This document shows, one piece after another, positions 15,771 to 25,000 of a stretch of 42,277 bases of DNA (positions within the stretch are counted from its first letter, which is position 1; each line of letters opens with the position of its first letter). The notes under the pieces are model-generated. The model made no database searches. It saw nothing but the letters and a program-made list of their open reading frames with translations, and was not told where the DNA came from. The position numbers were made by a program, and so were the translations under genes. Location of the stretch: NCBI GenBank assembly GCA_018820855.1, contig JAHJNL010000014.1, positions 1-42,277 on the forward strand, written 5' to 3'. The stretch comes from Pseudomonadota bacterium (GTDB lineage Bacteria; Desulfobacterota; Desulfobulbia; Desulfobulbales; Desulfocapsaceae).

Positions 15771-16666
15771 TCAATCAACTGGCTTTATGCTCGGGAAGCG
15801 CCAGGACCCGTCGAGAATTTCCTGACGCGGTTCATACATTCGTACGGCATAATTCCAGCCCTCGGAGATCGGCAGGCAATTGATCCTCCCGTCTTCACAG
15901 GCACCAAAATTTATGGTGATCGAGCCATCGTTGTTTGGTTTTGCTGTGACATTATTGAAACTGTACACTCCCAGCTGATTTGCCGAGATATAACCATCTG
16001 CGTTGTATATGGTCACTGACCAGAAGGCATCAACGGGGACGTCTTTAACCGTAACTGTCTAAGGCGTACCATCGTTGTTTGTGACTGAAGCGTCTCGTAA
16101 AAGGCGTTTTTCTGTGGCAGCCCACCCCAGCCTGCTCCTGCGAAAACCAAATGGTCGATTGGACGTGTCTCCTCCTTCGTTCCGAATGCCATTGCCGCAT
16201 TTCCACCATGTTTTGCCAGGGTGTTCAGGGCACCTCTTATGGCAAGCAAATGTTTCATATTCCAATTTGGAATATCGAGCGGCCCGTTACCGCCTCCTTC
16301 GATCTTGATTTTATCCTGAGCAGCGTTGGCAGCTTTGATATCTTTTGGATTATCTGCATCAATAAAGGTGCGAACGATAAGATACGCATATCGACTGCCG
16401 ACGGTGTCTTGTGTAAGCTCATACAACAGCGCTCCGTTGATGTTTCCGAGAATGTCATCCCAAAAGTCAATATCAATATCGGCAGGTGGGAGTCCTGGTA
16501 GAGTTGCCACTGTACCGTTTTAGCCGGAAAGCCATCCATAGGGGGCCAATTGAAAATTCCATTGATTGGTCTCCTCTGCTGCAAAGTGGGCCGGGAATGC
16601 GAACAGTAATAAAAGAATGAAACAAAAAAATATTGACTGGAATAACTTGACCTGGGAACAATTCAT
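15771..16666 (-). pseudogene. chimeric pseudogene: outer-membrane barrel N-terminus joined to DUF1254/DUF1214 protein
   Basis: GGAGG and ATG at 16666 start an exported frame (signal segment SIFFCFILLLLFAFPAHFAA). The next part, WNFQLAPYGWLSG then NGTVATLPGLPPADIDIDFW and DDILGNINGAL, is typical of a beta-barrel outer-membrane family. Directly after NGAL it changes to ELTQDTVGSRYAYLIVRTF and onward through DHLVFAGAGWGGLPQKNAFY, which is DUF1254/DUF1214 sequence. It is broken by TAA at 16520-16522, a frameshift near 16093 and TAG at 16059-16061. The end (VKDVPVDAFWSVTIYNADGY to EILDGSWRFP) is DUF1214. A deletion seems to have fused two genes before decay. Confidence 0.85.
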
Positions 16667-17211
16667 ATTTCCACCTCCTTCTGGATTGTGGCCTGATTGT
16701 TTGTTGTGACGGACCGATAAGTTTCTTAAAACTCGGACTGCAATACTAGGACGATCGATCAGTTTAAAAATGTCTCACTGACAGTAATTGTGTGGCACCG
16801 GATTCGATACTCGTGTCGCCGAGACGGAATTGAAGTGCTTCTGGATTGTTTTTGGCGATTGTTGCAGGAAGATTGAAAGTATTTTCTTAATATATATCTG
16901 CGGTAAAGTGTCTTCTCGATCAGAAAAGTGTTGCATGACTAAAAATAGACTTTGATGAATCGCTATATTGTATCTAATGAAACCGATTTTTAGTTAAATG
17001 GATTGCACAACTATTAGATCAGTGAAAGATGAGAATAGATATTGATTGATTAAATGGCTAATGGAAATTTCATTTACAATAAAATATGTCATACCATATC
17101 GTAATAATGCAATAAATTGATATGAAAATTGAATTCACTTTAAATATCATCAATTGTGTAAAGATAAACAGCCAGGTGTTCGGCATTGCCTGGATTTACC
17201 TCACTCTCTTG
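16667..17211. other. 545 bp non-coding stretch
   Basis: No convincing reading frame is seen; the sequence from 16900 to 17160 is AT-rich. CCAGG (17171-17175) and CCTGG (17188-17192) form a hairpin just after the stop of the lipase gene; it has no good T run on the minus strand, so it is a weak terminator candidate. The pseudogene's Shine-Dalgarno site lies at the left edge. Confidence 0.6.
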
Positions 17212-18483
17212 TTAATTCAAGATTTGCTTGAGTCGTGAAATCACCCGGTCACTGGTCAATATAGACATATGGTCTTCATCAAAGGCATGGAGGGTGGCAG
17301 CCTCATATTGTGCCCGATAATCAATTTCGCTGGCAATCTCCACTGTCCCGTCGTTATTATCCATCATCATGCTGCACTTTCCTTTTACACCGAAAAAGAG
17401 GTGGAAATCCACTCTGTCTGCCAAAGATCTGGAATAAATTTCCTGTAAAAATGCACTGTCAGGAGCAACGTCATACCAGCTAGGGATCACACCCGGAGCT
17501 TTTTCTACCCCGAGGGCGGCACTGTTTATCCCTCCCCAGGGGGTTGAAATGGAAACGAATTTTTTAATATAATCCTGCCTGTCCTCAATCAGGTTTTTAA
17601 TGATAAAGGACCGGGAGACAAGCCCTCCCATGCTGTGGGCAATGACATACATCGTCCTGAACTCATATTGCCGATGCAGTTCTTTGATTAATCTGTTTAA
17701 TCCGCCGGCAATATCATTCAGTCGCCCGCCGGAAGGATAAAAGTAAAACCAGGGTTGGAACCGTTTTTGATCCAGTTGCTCCACTATCGCTTTCCAGCCT
17801 ACAGGTGTACCATTGGCCCCATGGACAAACAGCACCGGGATCTTGTCTGGGTCAAACTCTTCGAGGAAATAAATGCCGAAACCGATGGTTTTAAGAAACG
17901 AAACCGGTTTCCAGTAACCGAGTGACCCGTTTTCCTGTTTGAAAATCGGATCGTCAAGGCTTTTCACGAGGCCAATCTTTTTGTAAGAATCCACTGCCAG
18001 ACTCCCATCGGTAATACGACGGGGAAAGGCATCCGGGTATTCTGATATTTCTGCAAGTTCAATATTCAGAGTGCGTATTGCTTTCGACTCTGCGGATTCC
18101 ATACTTCCTTCATTAACGGTTACATAATCCGGTTTTCCGTAAAATCCAAAACGTTCTCCCGGATCATAGATGAAGTTATTATTTGCGTCTTCGAATGCAC
18201 TCAGGCAATAGGTCCCTTCCCGGACGATGAAGGAGTAATGGTTTGTGTTGTCTGCTATCAGATATTGGGATGTGACTATTTTCCCGTTCTTTTTCTGATA
18301 AAGGGCGACGACAACCGAAGCGTTTTGTGAACTTCTGCCCTCCACTTGCCCGATAAGTCCGAAACTTTCGTCAAATTCAGCGACTTCTTTATCTATCTCG
18401 AAAAGAGCGCAGCCGTTGATAGAGAAAAGCAATGGGATCAGCATGAAATATACTGGTAATTGAAGGGGGAAACAGATCTTCAT
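17212..18483 (-). CDS. lipoprotein alpha/beta-hydrolase (lipase/esterase-like)
   Basis: 423 residues. The N-terminus has a lipobox ending in INGC with C25, so it should be a lipid-anchored envelope protein. Residues about 41-125 look like a beta-sandwich with an EDANNNFIYDPGE calcium-type loop. The hydrolase domain (about 213-423) has the oxyanion strand VLFVHGANGT (H221), the nucleophile elbow AHSMGGL (S284), a likely acid in DNNDGTVEI and a C-terminal His in FDEDHMSIL. This fits the triacylglycerol lipase/PGAP1-like group acting on lipids or esters in the periplasm or at the surface. It is divergent from the AsmA gene. The natural substrate is unknown. Confidence 0.8.
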   Translation of the reverse strand: MKICFPLQLPVYFMLIPLLFSINGCALFEIDKEVAEFDESFGLIGQVEGRSSQNASVVVALYQKKNGKIVTSQYLIADNTNHYSFIVREGTYCLSAFEDANNNFIYDPGERFGFYGKPDYVTVNEGSMESAESKAIRTLNIELAEISEYPDAFPRRITDGSLAVDSYKKIGLVKSLDDPIFKQENGSLGYWKPVSFLKTIGFGIYFLEEFDPDKIPVLFVHGANGTPVGWKAIVEQLDQKRFQPWFYFYPSGGRLNDIAGGLNRLIKELHRQYEFRTMYVIAHSMGGLVSRSFIIKNLIEDRQDYIKKFVSISTPWGGINSAALGVEKAPGVIPSWYDVAPDSAFLQEIYSRSLADRVDFHLFFGVKGKCSMMMDNNDGTVEIASEIDYRAQYEAATLHAFDEDHMSILTSDRVISRLKQILN

Positions 18484-18909
18484 GATGGATTGCCTCTTAG
18501 TGTAAGTCCTCGAGTATCAGCGAGAGGGAATGGGGTGTCCGGAGCTGAATCACCATTTCCTTTCTCTGCTGCATCTTTTTTTCGAAACTCTCCTTAAGAT
18601 ATCACAATCGGAAGGAATTGTTGTGATTAGGATAACGTCGTATGATTAAAAATGGGCTTGTATTAATTAACGACACTGTATTTCCTGTACCCCTGTTCTC
18701 TGGATATTGATCAGGTGTTGTTGGGTCAGAAAAACTGGAGAGTACATCAGATACACTGGTAATTTATTAGAAACGTTAGTAACTTACTAGTATGATTTCT
18801 GTAAGCTGTCCTGTGCCGGTGGTCGGTTCCTTCTGTATAGACTTGATTTCTGCAGTGACGGTCGATGTGTTTTGTTGAGATTGATCTTTTTTAGGGAGGA
18901 AGGTCATCC
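18484..18909. other. 426 bp divergent intergenic region
   Basis: Between the lipase (leftward) and AsmA-like (rightward) genes. No gene is seen. Promoters for both genes should lie here, but no pair of consensus boxes stands out. AGGGAGGA at 18894-18901 is the ribosome binding site for the GTG start at 18910. Confidence 0.5.
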
Positions 18910-21837
18910 GTGATAAAAACAATTGTCCGCATTTTAGGTGGGTTGCTCTCTGTTTTCCTTGTTGCCGTGGTCACCGTTTTTCTGCTGCATGTCCCGATTT
19001 CGTTGGGGCTTCTTTTTGGCCCTGCCTCCACCCTTCTCAGTGCTCTGACCGGCAGTCGGCAGGTGATTGAGGGGCACTGCTTTCTCGTTCCCGGTGCCTG
19101 GACAACTCTGTCAGTGGAAGATGGATCACTGCTGTTGACCGGCAAAAAAAAATTCCGGCTGAATGCAGAAATCAACTCCGCACAGACACGTGTGCATCTC
19201 TGGTCCCTGTTTACATGTGAGCTTAATCTGGATGGTCTTGCCGTACACGGAGTGACCTTTGATCTTCTCACTGCAGGGAAAAAGGAAGAGTCTGCGGACC
19301 ACAAAGAAGAAGGGGACAAACCTCAAACTGAGGGCATGCCTTTTAGGCTGGGGCAAACCGGCGCTATTGACCTCACTGATATCAATGCCACCATAACTTT
19401 GGGTGAGACCAAGGAGCGGGTGACACTTCAACTTGAAAAAGGCAGGGGCGCTTTGAGCAGAAATGCCCCTGGAAAGCTGGAGATCAAGGCCATGCTGAAT
19501 GGCCGTCAATTGAGGGCAGAACTTGAGGGAGGACCTCTGGCTGAGCTGGCAACCTTTGACACTGACTGGCCGTTTTCAATACATGTGAGCCATAAAAGTG
19601 TTGCTGCGGCTATCACCGGCGCCATCGCCAAAGAGGCAACGGAGCAGCAGGTGGCAGCTGATCTCTCCCTGTCCGGAGAACACTTTGATGATCTTGTATC
19701 AATCTTTGGTCTTCACGGTTCCAAAAACAAGTCCTTCGCTCTTCAGGGAAGCACAAGGTTGTCCAGAGAGGAAATACGTGCGGATTTTGAAAAGGTACAG
19801 GCAGGGGAAGAAATCCTTGCCCTGTCGACGTTTGCGAAAAATCCTGGTTCCCAGGATTCTCAGTATAACTTCATGCTGCGGGGTGAGAGGCTGAACCTTG
19901 ACGAACTGAAGGAGTTCTTTGCCGGGGAAAAGAAAAAAAGTGGCGGCTCGGCAAGAAAAACAAAGAAAGCAAAAATCAGTCGTGATGACATACTCATTCC
20001 GGACACCTTTCCCCTCAAAAACCTGTCCCTTGACCTTGATATCAAAGAACTGGTTATAGCGGCTGAGAAAATAAAGGATGTGCGCCTCAATGTAGTTATG
20101 GATAATGGCCGTATTGTTCAGTCACCCGTTGCGGTAACCTTTAAAAATGTACCTTTTAACGGTTGTTTTTCATTTGATAGAGATGACAATATACCGAAGT
20201 TTTCAGCTCATCTCGATTCGGTTTTCTTTAATGTCGGCGGGTTCTTGCAGGATTGTCAGCTTGCTGATAATTTTGTTATGTCTCTCAACAAGGTAAAGAC
20301 AGATATTAACACCCGCGGAAAGACGCTGGGCGAGCTGTTTGATAATCTGGTGTTCCGTCTTCATGCAGAGGACGGCAATTATGAATATATAGATGCCAAT
20401 ACGGGGGCCGTGCTGCCTATTGTTCTTAACAATACAGAGATATCGGGTGTACCCGGAGAGAAAATTGCCCTGACAACAGAAGGGTTCATTGCCGACAACC
20501 CCGTCTCAATTGTTGTGGAAATTGATGACCGCCGCGATGAGCCACCGAAATCCGTCAAGGAGGTGTCTGTTACCCTGCATAGCCAGCTTGCCGACACCCA
20601 ACTGGACTTTTCCGGTAACATCCCCCTGCCTTTCAGAAAAGAAGGTATCGTGTTGACCGGTAAGATGGCTGGCGAACGACTCAGCAATCTGAACGGGTTG
20701 TTGCAGGTACAACTTCCTGACCTTGGACCCTATGAAGTTAACGGGACATTCAAAATAGTTGAGGAAGGATACCGATTGGATGGGATTCAGGTCCGGGTTG
20801 GCTCCAGTACAATGAAAGGCGATTGCTCTGTGGATACCAAGGCTGTCCCGCCGGGGGTGCGTTTAGGACTGGAGGCTCAGCGCATCCAGCTTGATGATTT
20901 CCAGGCAATTCTGCCGCAGCCTCAAGAGGCTTCAGTCGGCGAACAGAAAGCAAAGGATGAAAAAGATGGGGGGCCAGAGGAAAAGGGGAAGTTCCCGACT
21001 GATCAAGCAGTCCTTGACAGCTACAACGCCTCAATAGCAATAGAGGTCAATGAGGTATTGTCCGGTACTGATTATCTGGGCAGCGGCACCCTGAAGATGG
21101 AGCAGCAGCAGGGAAAGTTTCAGATATCCCCTCTGCACCTGCGGTTGCCGGACGGCAATGTAACTATCAATTTTTCAATGAGCCCAACTGGCAATGACCG
21201 ATTCTATACGTTGAATATAGACGTCGAAGGGCTTGAATATGGGGTCATGGCCAGGATGTTCAAACCGGGTACTGATATGTCGGGGATTATCAATGTAAGG
21301 ACTTTCCTGGAATCAAAAAGCCCGGATGCGCAAAGCATCATGGCCAATAGCTCAGGATATCTTGATTTTTCCCTGCAACCCCAGCAAATCCGGGCAGGAG
21401 TGATTGATCTGTGGTCAGTTAATCTTCTCTCTTATCTGTTCCCCATGTTGACCTCTGGCAGCACCTCAAAAATCAATTGTGTGGCGGGGCGTTTTAACAT
21501 CAAGGACGGACTGCTCAGCCAGGATGGCTTTCTTATCGATACCTCTCAGGTTCAGGTCAAAGGGGTGGTTAAGGTTGATTTTGATAAACGAGTGATCGAT
21601 GCAACCCTTAGACCAATCCCCAAGCGGCCTCAATTTTATAGTCTGTCAACCCCCATCAAAATACATGGTAATTTTTCTCAGCTTGAGGCCAGGATTGCAC
21701 CGGGTGGAGTGATCGGCACTGTAATACGTCTGGCCACTTCTTATATCGTTGTCCCTTTGCAGTGGATCATACAGAACAAATTACCTGAAGATGGGACGGC
21801 TGCCTGCCTGCAGCTGGTTGAAGAAAGGACACCATAA
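18910..21837 (+). CDS. AsmA-family envelope protein
   Basis: 975 residues from a GTG start with AGGGAGGA eight bases upstream. One N-terminal membrane helix (about residues 7-30) is followed by a long, beta-rich periplasmic part with low-complexity charged insertions (KEESADHKEEGDK; KKKSGGSARKTKK). The C-terminal region (DFSLQPQQIRAGVIDLWSVN ... CVAGRFNIKDGLLSQDGFLI ... TPIKIHGNFSQLEARIAP) matches the AsmA C-terminal signature. AsmA/TamB-like proteins are thought to bridge the envelope and move lipids to the outer membrane. It is intact and stands alone in its operon. Confidence 0.85.
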   Translation: MIKTIVRILGGLLSVFLVAVVTVFLLHVPISLGLLFGPASTLLSALTGSRQVIEGHCFLVPGAWTTLSVEDGSLLLTGKKKFRLNAEINSAQTRVHLWSLFTCELNLDGLAVHGVTFDLLTAGKKEESADHKEEGDKPQTEGMPFRLGQTGAIDLTDINATITLGETKERVTLQLEKGRGALSRNAPGKLEIKAMLNGRQLRAELEGGPLAELATFDTDWPFSIHVSHKSVAAAITGAIAKEATEQQVAADLSLSGEHFDDLVSIFGLHGSKNKSFALQGSTRLSREEIRADFEKVQAGEEILALSTFAKNPGSQDSQYNFMLRGERLNLDELKEFFAGEKKKSGGSARKTKKAKISRDDILIPDTFPLKNLSLDLDIKELVIAAEKIKDVRLNVVMDNGRIVQSPVAVTFKNVPFNGCFSFDRDDNIPKFSAHLDSVFFNVGGFLQDCQLADNFVMSLNKVKTDINTRGKTLGELFDNLVFRLHAEDGNYEYIDANTGAVLPIVLNNTEISGVPGEKIALTTEGFIADNPVSIVVEIDDRRDEPPKSVKEVSVTLHSQLADTQLDFSGNIPLPFRKEGIVLTGKMAGERLSNLNGLLQVQLPDLGPYEVNGTFKIVEEGYRLDGIQVRVGSSTMKGDCSVDTKAVPPGVRLGLEAQRIQLDDFQAILPQPQEASVGEQKAKDEKDGGPEEKGKFPTDQAVLDSYNASIAIEVNEVLSGTDYLGSGTLKMEQQQGKFQISPLHLRLPDGNVTINFSMSPTGNDRFYTLNIDVEGLEYGVMARMFKPGTDMSGIINVRTFLESKSPDAQSIMANSSGYLDFSLQPQQIRAGVIDLWSVNLLSYLFPMLTSGSTSKINCVAGRFNIKDGLLSQDGFLIDTSQVQVKGVVKVDFDKRVIDATLRPIPKRPQFYSLSTPIKIHGNFSQLEARIAPGGVIGTVIRLATSYIVVPLQWIIQNKLPEDGTAACLQLVEERTP

Positions 21838-22041
21838 GTGATGGTGGAAGCTATCATGGAATGCATTTGTAACAACCCTGATCTGAGTTGACATGCTGTA
21901 AGCCTGAGTTGCGATCAGATCTGACCGTGGCAATTTGACAGAATAACTCTAGCTTATGAGATTATAGCAGTAACTCTAAATTCAACAGCTAATCAGATGA
22001 TATTGACCATGGCAAATTTAAGGACAATGGATTTTTCCGGA

Positions 22042-22154
22042 TTGACAAATGAATATGTGAGCGGTAGGTTCGCCTGCATAATACGTTTCCAAAGGAGGTT
22101 TTGATGTTAATTAATTCAATTGATCTTGTGCTGCTCGTTACTGGAAGAAAGTAG
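22042..22154 (+). other. promoter and perfect ribosome binding site before a 16-codon frame
   Basis: TTGACA (22042-22047) and TAGGTT (22065-22070) with a 17 bp spacer resemble a sigma-70 promoter. AAAGGAGG (22091-22098) then lies five bases before ATG 22104, which opens a frame of 16 codons (MLINSIDLVLLVTGRK) ending in TAG at 22152-22154. It is either a tiny peptide gene or the start of a gene whose remainder was lost. The rest of 21838-22411 shows no gene. Confidence 0.45.
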
Positions 22155-22411
22155 CGTAACAGACAGACGGTTGATCAGTAATTCGAAGCAACAGTTTTCA
22201 AGATAATTTCACGAACATCTTTGTGTTGCTCTCTATCACTTGGTTCAAGCGAACCTCTGCAGTATAACTGCGTTCTCTTTCAGTAACACTCTCCCTATAG
22301 TAATCACAGCACGTTATGTGCCTTGATTGATTGTTGCCTGGCGTTTTTCAACAGCACCAAACGGCAACATTTAATCGTTTATCTCAATAAATAAACTATT
22401 TGGAAGTGGTC

Positions 22412-23524
22412 ATGGAATCATCTAGTAATCTTAATATGTTGAGCAACGAGGGCTCGTTTTCACCTCTAAACCAATTAGGTTGGTCTTCATTTTTTCAAGA
22501 ACAACTGACTGGTAAGAGCGGAGAACAACCCCCCGCAAGAGTCTCGGGAGTGAGAAAAAACATCTACCTTGTGAAACGGGGAGATGAAGAGATACAGGCA
22601 ACCCTGGCGGGCAAGCTTTTCCATGGGTCTGATACGAACCTTCCTGCCGTCGGCGACTGGGTACTCCTCCGAGAATCTGTTATCACTACGGTACTTTTCA
22701 GAAAGAACGCTTTATCACGCAAGGCGTCAGGAGGGAGATCCGGCAAGAACGGTGAAACTTACCTGGGCGATCAGGTGATAGCGGCCAACCTCGACACAGT
22801 ATTCATCGTATGCGGGTTGGATAGGGATTTCAACCTGAGAAGAATCGAACGCTATCTGACGATGGTCTATAACTGCGGCATAGAACCGGTGGTTATCTTG
22901 ACAAAAGCCGACATTCACCAGAATCCGAGCGATTTTGTCAATGCAGTGGAAACAGTCGCGTGCGGGGTATCTGTTTATCCGGTTTCAGCAAATGATAACG
23001 ACGCCATCTTTCAACTGGCGAATCTTCTACCTCAGGGGCGAACAGCGGCTCTGATCGGCTCATCGGGTGCAGGTAAATCGACTTTGATAAATCGCCTGTC
23101 CGGAAAAGAGATAAGGGCTACAGGTTCGGTTGGCACAAGGGTAGGGAAAGGAAAACACATTACAACCACACGCGATCTGATCGTTCTCCCCTCGGGAGGA
23201 ATGGTGATCGACAATCCCGGTATAAGGGAAATTGCGCTCACTCTTGACGATGAAGGGACGGAATCGGCTTTCCCTGATATTGAAGCCAGTGCGCGATTAT
23301 GCAGATTCAAGGACTGCAGTCATACACATGAACCTGATTGTGGGGTGTTGGAGGCCGTCTCTTGCGGGGAGATATCTCTTAACAGATTGAAAAATTATCA
23401 AAAGATCAAGAGCGAACTCAACTATTTTTTGCAGCGGGAAAACGAAGGTGCAGCCAGGGTGGAAAGAGAGAGGTGGAAAGGTGTTTCCCAAAAAATAAAA
23501 TCCATAAGGAAAAGGAGAAACTAA
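22412..23524 (+). CDS. rsgA: ribosome small-subunit biogenesis GTPase RsgA
   Basis: 370 residues from ATG 22412 (GGAAG five bases upstream; a TTG at 22400 would add four residues). The circularly permuted GTPase order is clear: an OB-fold first (NIYLVKRGDEEIQATLAGKL), then G4 TKAD, G1 GSSGAGKSTLINRL and G3 DNPGIRE. A C-terminal zinc knuckle follows (CRFKDCSHTHEPDCGV). RsgA hydrolyses GTP on the maturing 30S subunit and aids release of RbfA. The tail is basic (KIKSIRKRRN). It is coupled by a TAATG overlap to the acetyltransferase. Confidence 0.93.
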   Translation: MESSSNLNMLSNEGSFSPLNQLGWSSFFQEQLTGKSGEQPPARVSGVRKNIYLVKRGDEEIQATLAGKLFHGSDTNLPAVGDWVLLRESVITTVLFRKNALSRKASGGRSGKNGETYLGDQVIAANLDTVFIVCGLDRDFNLRRIERYLTMVYNCGIEPVVILTKADIHQNPSDFVNAVETVACGVSVYPVSANDNDAIFQLANLLPQGRTAALIGSSGAGKSTLINRLSGKEIRATGSVGTRVGKGKHITTTRDLIVLPSGGMVIDNPGIREIALTLDDEGTESAFPDIEASARLCRFKDCSHTHEPDCGVLEAVSCGEISLNRLKNYQKIKSELNYFLQRENEGAARVERERWKGVSQKIKSIRKRRN

Positions 23525-24069
23525 TGAAAATAAGAAAAGCAGTTAAGGGAGATACTTCCGAAATTTTAAATGTTCATAAAAAAGCCTTTGGAGAGAAAAA
23601 AGGTATCGTAATCAGACAATTAGTCGATAGTCTGCTTGAAGACATAACAGCAAAGCCAGGCTTTTCACTTGTGGCCGTTGAAGATGATATGATTGTTGGT
23701 CATATTCTCTTTACCAAAGTCATAATTAATGGGGCTAGTGAAGGACTTCCCGCTCAAATTTTAGCCCCACTGGCTGTATTGCCTGACTATCAGAATAGAG
23801 GGATTGGTTGTCAGTTGGTAAAAGCAGGCATAGATGAATTAAGGAAATCAGGGGTTAAATTAGTATTTGTATTGGGTCACCCTGGTTACTATCCACGTTA
23901 CGGCTTTTCTCCTGCAGGGGAACGTGGTTATGATGCACCATATCCAATTCCAGAGGAACATTCTGGTGCCTGGATGGTGCAGGAATTATATCCTGGGATC
24001 ATTGGAGTTGAAAGAGGGGCAGTGCAATGCTCAGATGCGCTGAATGAGCCTGAGCATTGGCGGGAATAG
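23524..24069 (+). CDS. GNAT-family N-acetyltransferase (YhbS-like)
   Basis: 181 residues from ATG 23524, which overlaps the rsgA stop (TAATG) and has AAGGAG upstream. It shows the GNAT fold: N-terminal KIRKAVKGDTSEILNVHKKAF, a central VAVEDDMIVGHILFTKV strand pair, the acetyl-CoA loop LAPLAVLPDYQNRGIGCQLV and the conserved FVLGHPGYYPRYGFSPA, which marks the COG3153 (YhbS) group. It transfers an acetyl group to an unknown amine. Coupling to rsgA hints at a substrate related to translation, but this is only context. Confidence 0.87.
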   Translation: MKIRKAVKGDTSEILNVHKKAFGEKKGIVIRQLVDSLLEDITAKPGFSLVAVEDDMIVGHILFTKVIINGASEGLPAQILAPLAVLPDYQNRGIGCQLVKAGIDELRKSGVKLVFVLGHPGYYPRYGFSPAGERGYDAPYPIPEEHSGAWMVQELYPGIIGVERGAVQCSDALNEPEHWRE

Positions 24070-24083
24070 TATTGCTACCAATT

Positions 24084-24120
24084 GTTTCACCGGCGGTAAT
24101 TGATTACACGTCGGTGAAAC
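24084..24120 (+). terminator. hairpin after the GNAT gene
   Basis: GTTTCACCG (24084-24092) pairs with CGGTGAAAC (24112-24120) across 19 bases. No T run follows, so it may stabilise the 3' end or be a weak factor-dependent stop. The stretch 24121-24450 shows no supported gene. Confidence 0.4.
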
Positions 24121-24451
24121 AGCCACTTGTGCAGATTTCCAACAGACAGAAATATCCAACGTCTACCTCGTTATAATCCACCTTCTGCAATCTACAAAGT
24201 ACCAAGAGGTGTGTTGGCCACATGAACATATCGCCATGTTCTGGCCTGTAAGATGATTCCTGATGGTCCGGAATGACCAGTTCCCAGGATGACTGTCAGA
24301 ATCTATATAATCTTGCGAGTTGTGGGTGTCAGATTGGATCTTGATTTCTTCAATTATTCGGGAAAACAACTATGCTTCATTATTATTCCTTGATTGATAT
24401 CTCATTGTTTGACTGTTTCTTTATAAGATTGTAATTTGTCATATACTTTTA

Positions 24452-24545
24452 TGATACAGTCAAACCTGTTGAAAGTCTGGGGTGGAAATCTGTGGGTTTG
24501 ATTGCATGGTTGAGTTGCCTTATCAGTCTGGCGGCTCGGCGTATT
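24452..24545 (+). promoter_or_regulatory. candidate decayed c-di-GMP-I (GEMM) riboswitch
   Basis: CAGTCAAACC (24457-24466) pairs fully (one G-U) with GGTTTGATTG (24495-24504). The enclosed part has GAAA, GGG and GGAAA in the order of the GEMM aptamer (AAACC, GAAA loop, GGGACGCAAAGCC). ATGG followed by GAGTTGCC (24507-24519) recalls its tetraloop-receptor side, ATGGTAGCCGGGTTACC. Several positions carry C-to-T-type changes and the inner stem has mismatches, so it may no longer bind ligand. A truncated signal-peptide frame follows, and in this group of bacteria such switches often precede secreted-protein genes. Confidence 0.4.
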
Positions 24546-24592
24546 CATGCAGGAAAGTCTATTTGATCCGTAACCGGAGGATTAAACGGTTA

Positions 24593-24673
24593 ATAAAAAA
24601 TAAAAGGTTTTATCTGTTTCTTGCTGTTTTAACGCTGTTTCTACCTTCCGTGACAAATAAAGCAAAACCTTGA
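24593..24673 (+). pseudogene. remnant of a secreted-protein gene (signal peptide only)
   Basis: After CGGAGG (24575-24580), the frame from ATA 24593 reads IKNKRFYLFLAVLTLFLPSV then TNKAKP and TGA at 24671-24673. This is a classic signal peptide with a basic start and hydrophobic core, cut off where the mature protein would begin. If the ATA was once ATG, the start codon is also lost. The position downstream of the candidate riboswitch makes it the likely former target gene. Confidence 0.35.
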
Positions 24674-24820
24674 GGCTTGTTTAAATCAAAAAGAAAAGTG
24701 CGGCTGAAGAGGATCCTGGGTAGAGAAAGCACCACTCAATGTTGAATTGCAGAAACTGTTTCGGTTTTCGTAGAGTGTGAAAACCTGATTGGGTCAGTAT
24801 CGCATAACATTCAGTCCTCG

Positions 24821-24863
24821 ACATTCCCCGCACCGACATACGTCGCTGCGGGGAATGTTTTTT
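24821..24863 (+). terminator. very strong hairpin terminator
   Basis: ACATTCCCCGCA (24821-24832) pairs with TGCGGGGAATGT (24847-24858). An inner CGAC/GTCG stem continues the helix beyond one C-C mismatch with loop ATAC, and TTTTTT follows. It ends the transcript coming from the riboswitch region and insulates the cobalamin operon. Confidence 0.85.
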
Positions 24864-25000
24864 GTCATTGGCAGAGCTTCGAGGTTTCAATTTCGCCAAA
24901 CCTGATTTAGTATCGTTTTTGAATTTATCCATGACAGATATTCAAATCCTCTCCTTTCGATCATTATAAAGTATTGTTAGAGCAATAAAGAGAAAAGTGT

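Noticed and set aside
24163-24369. 68-residue minus-strand frame between the GNAT gene and the riboswitch candidate
   Set aside because: No recognisable domain or start signal; the composition looks like chance translation of non-coding sequence.
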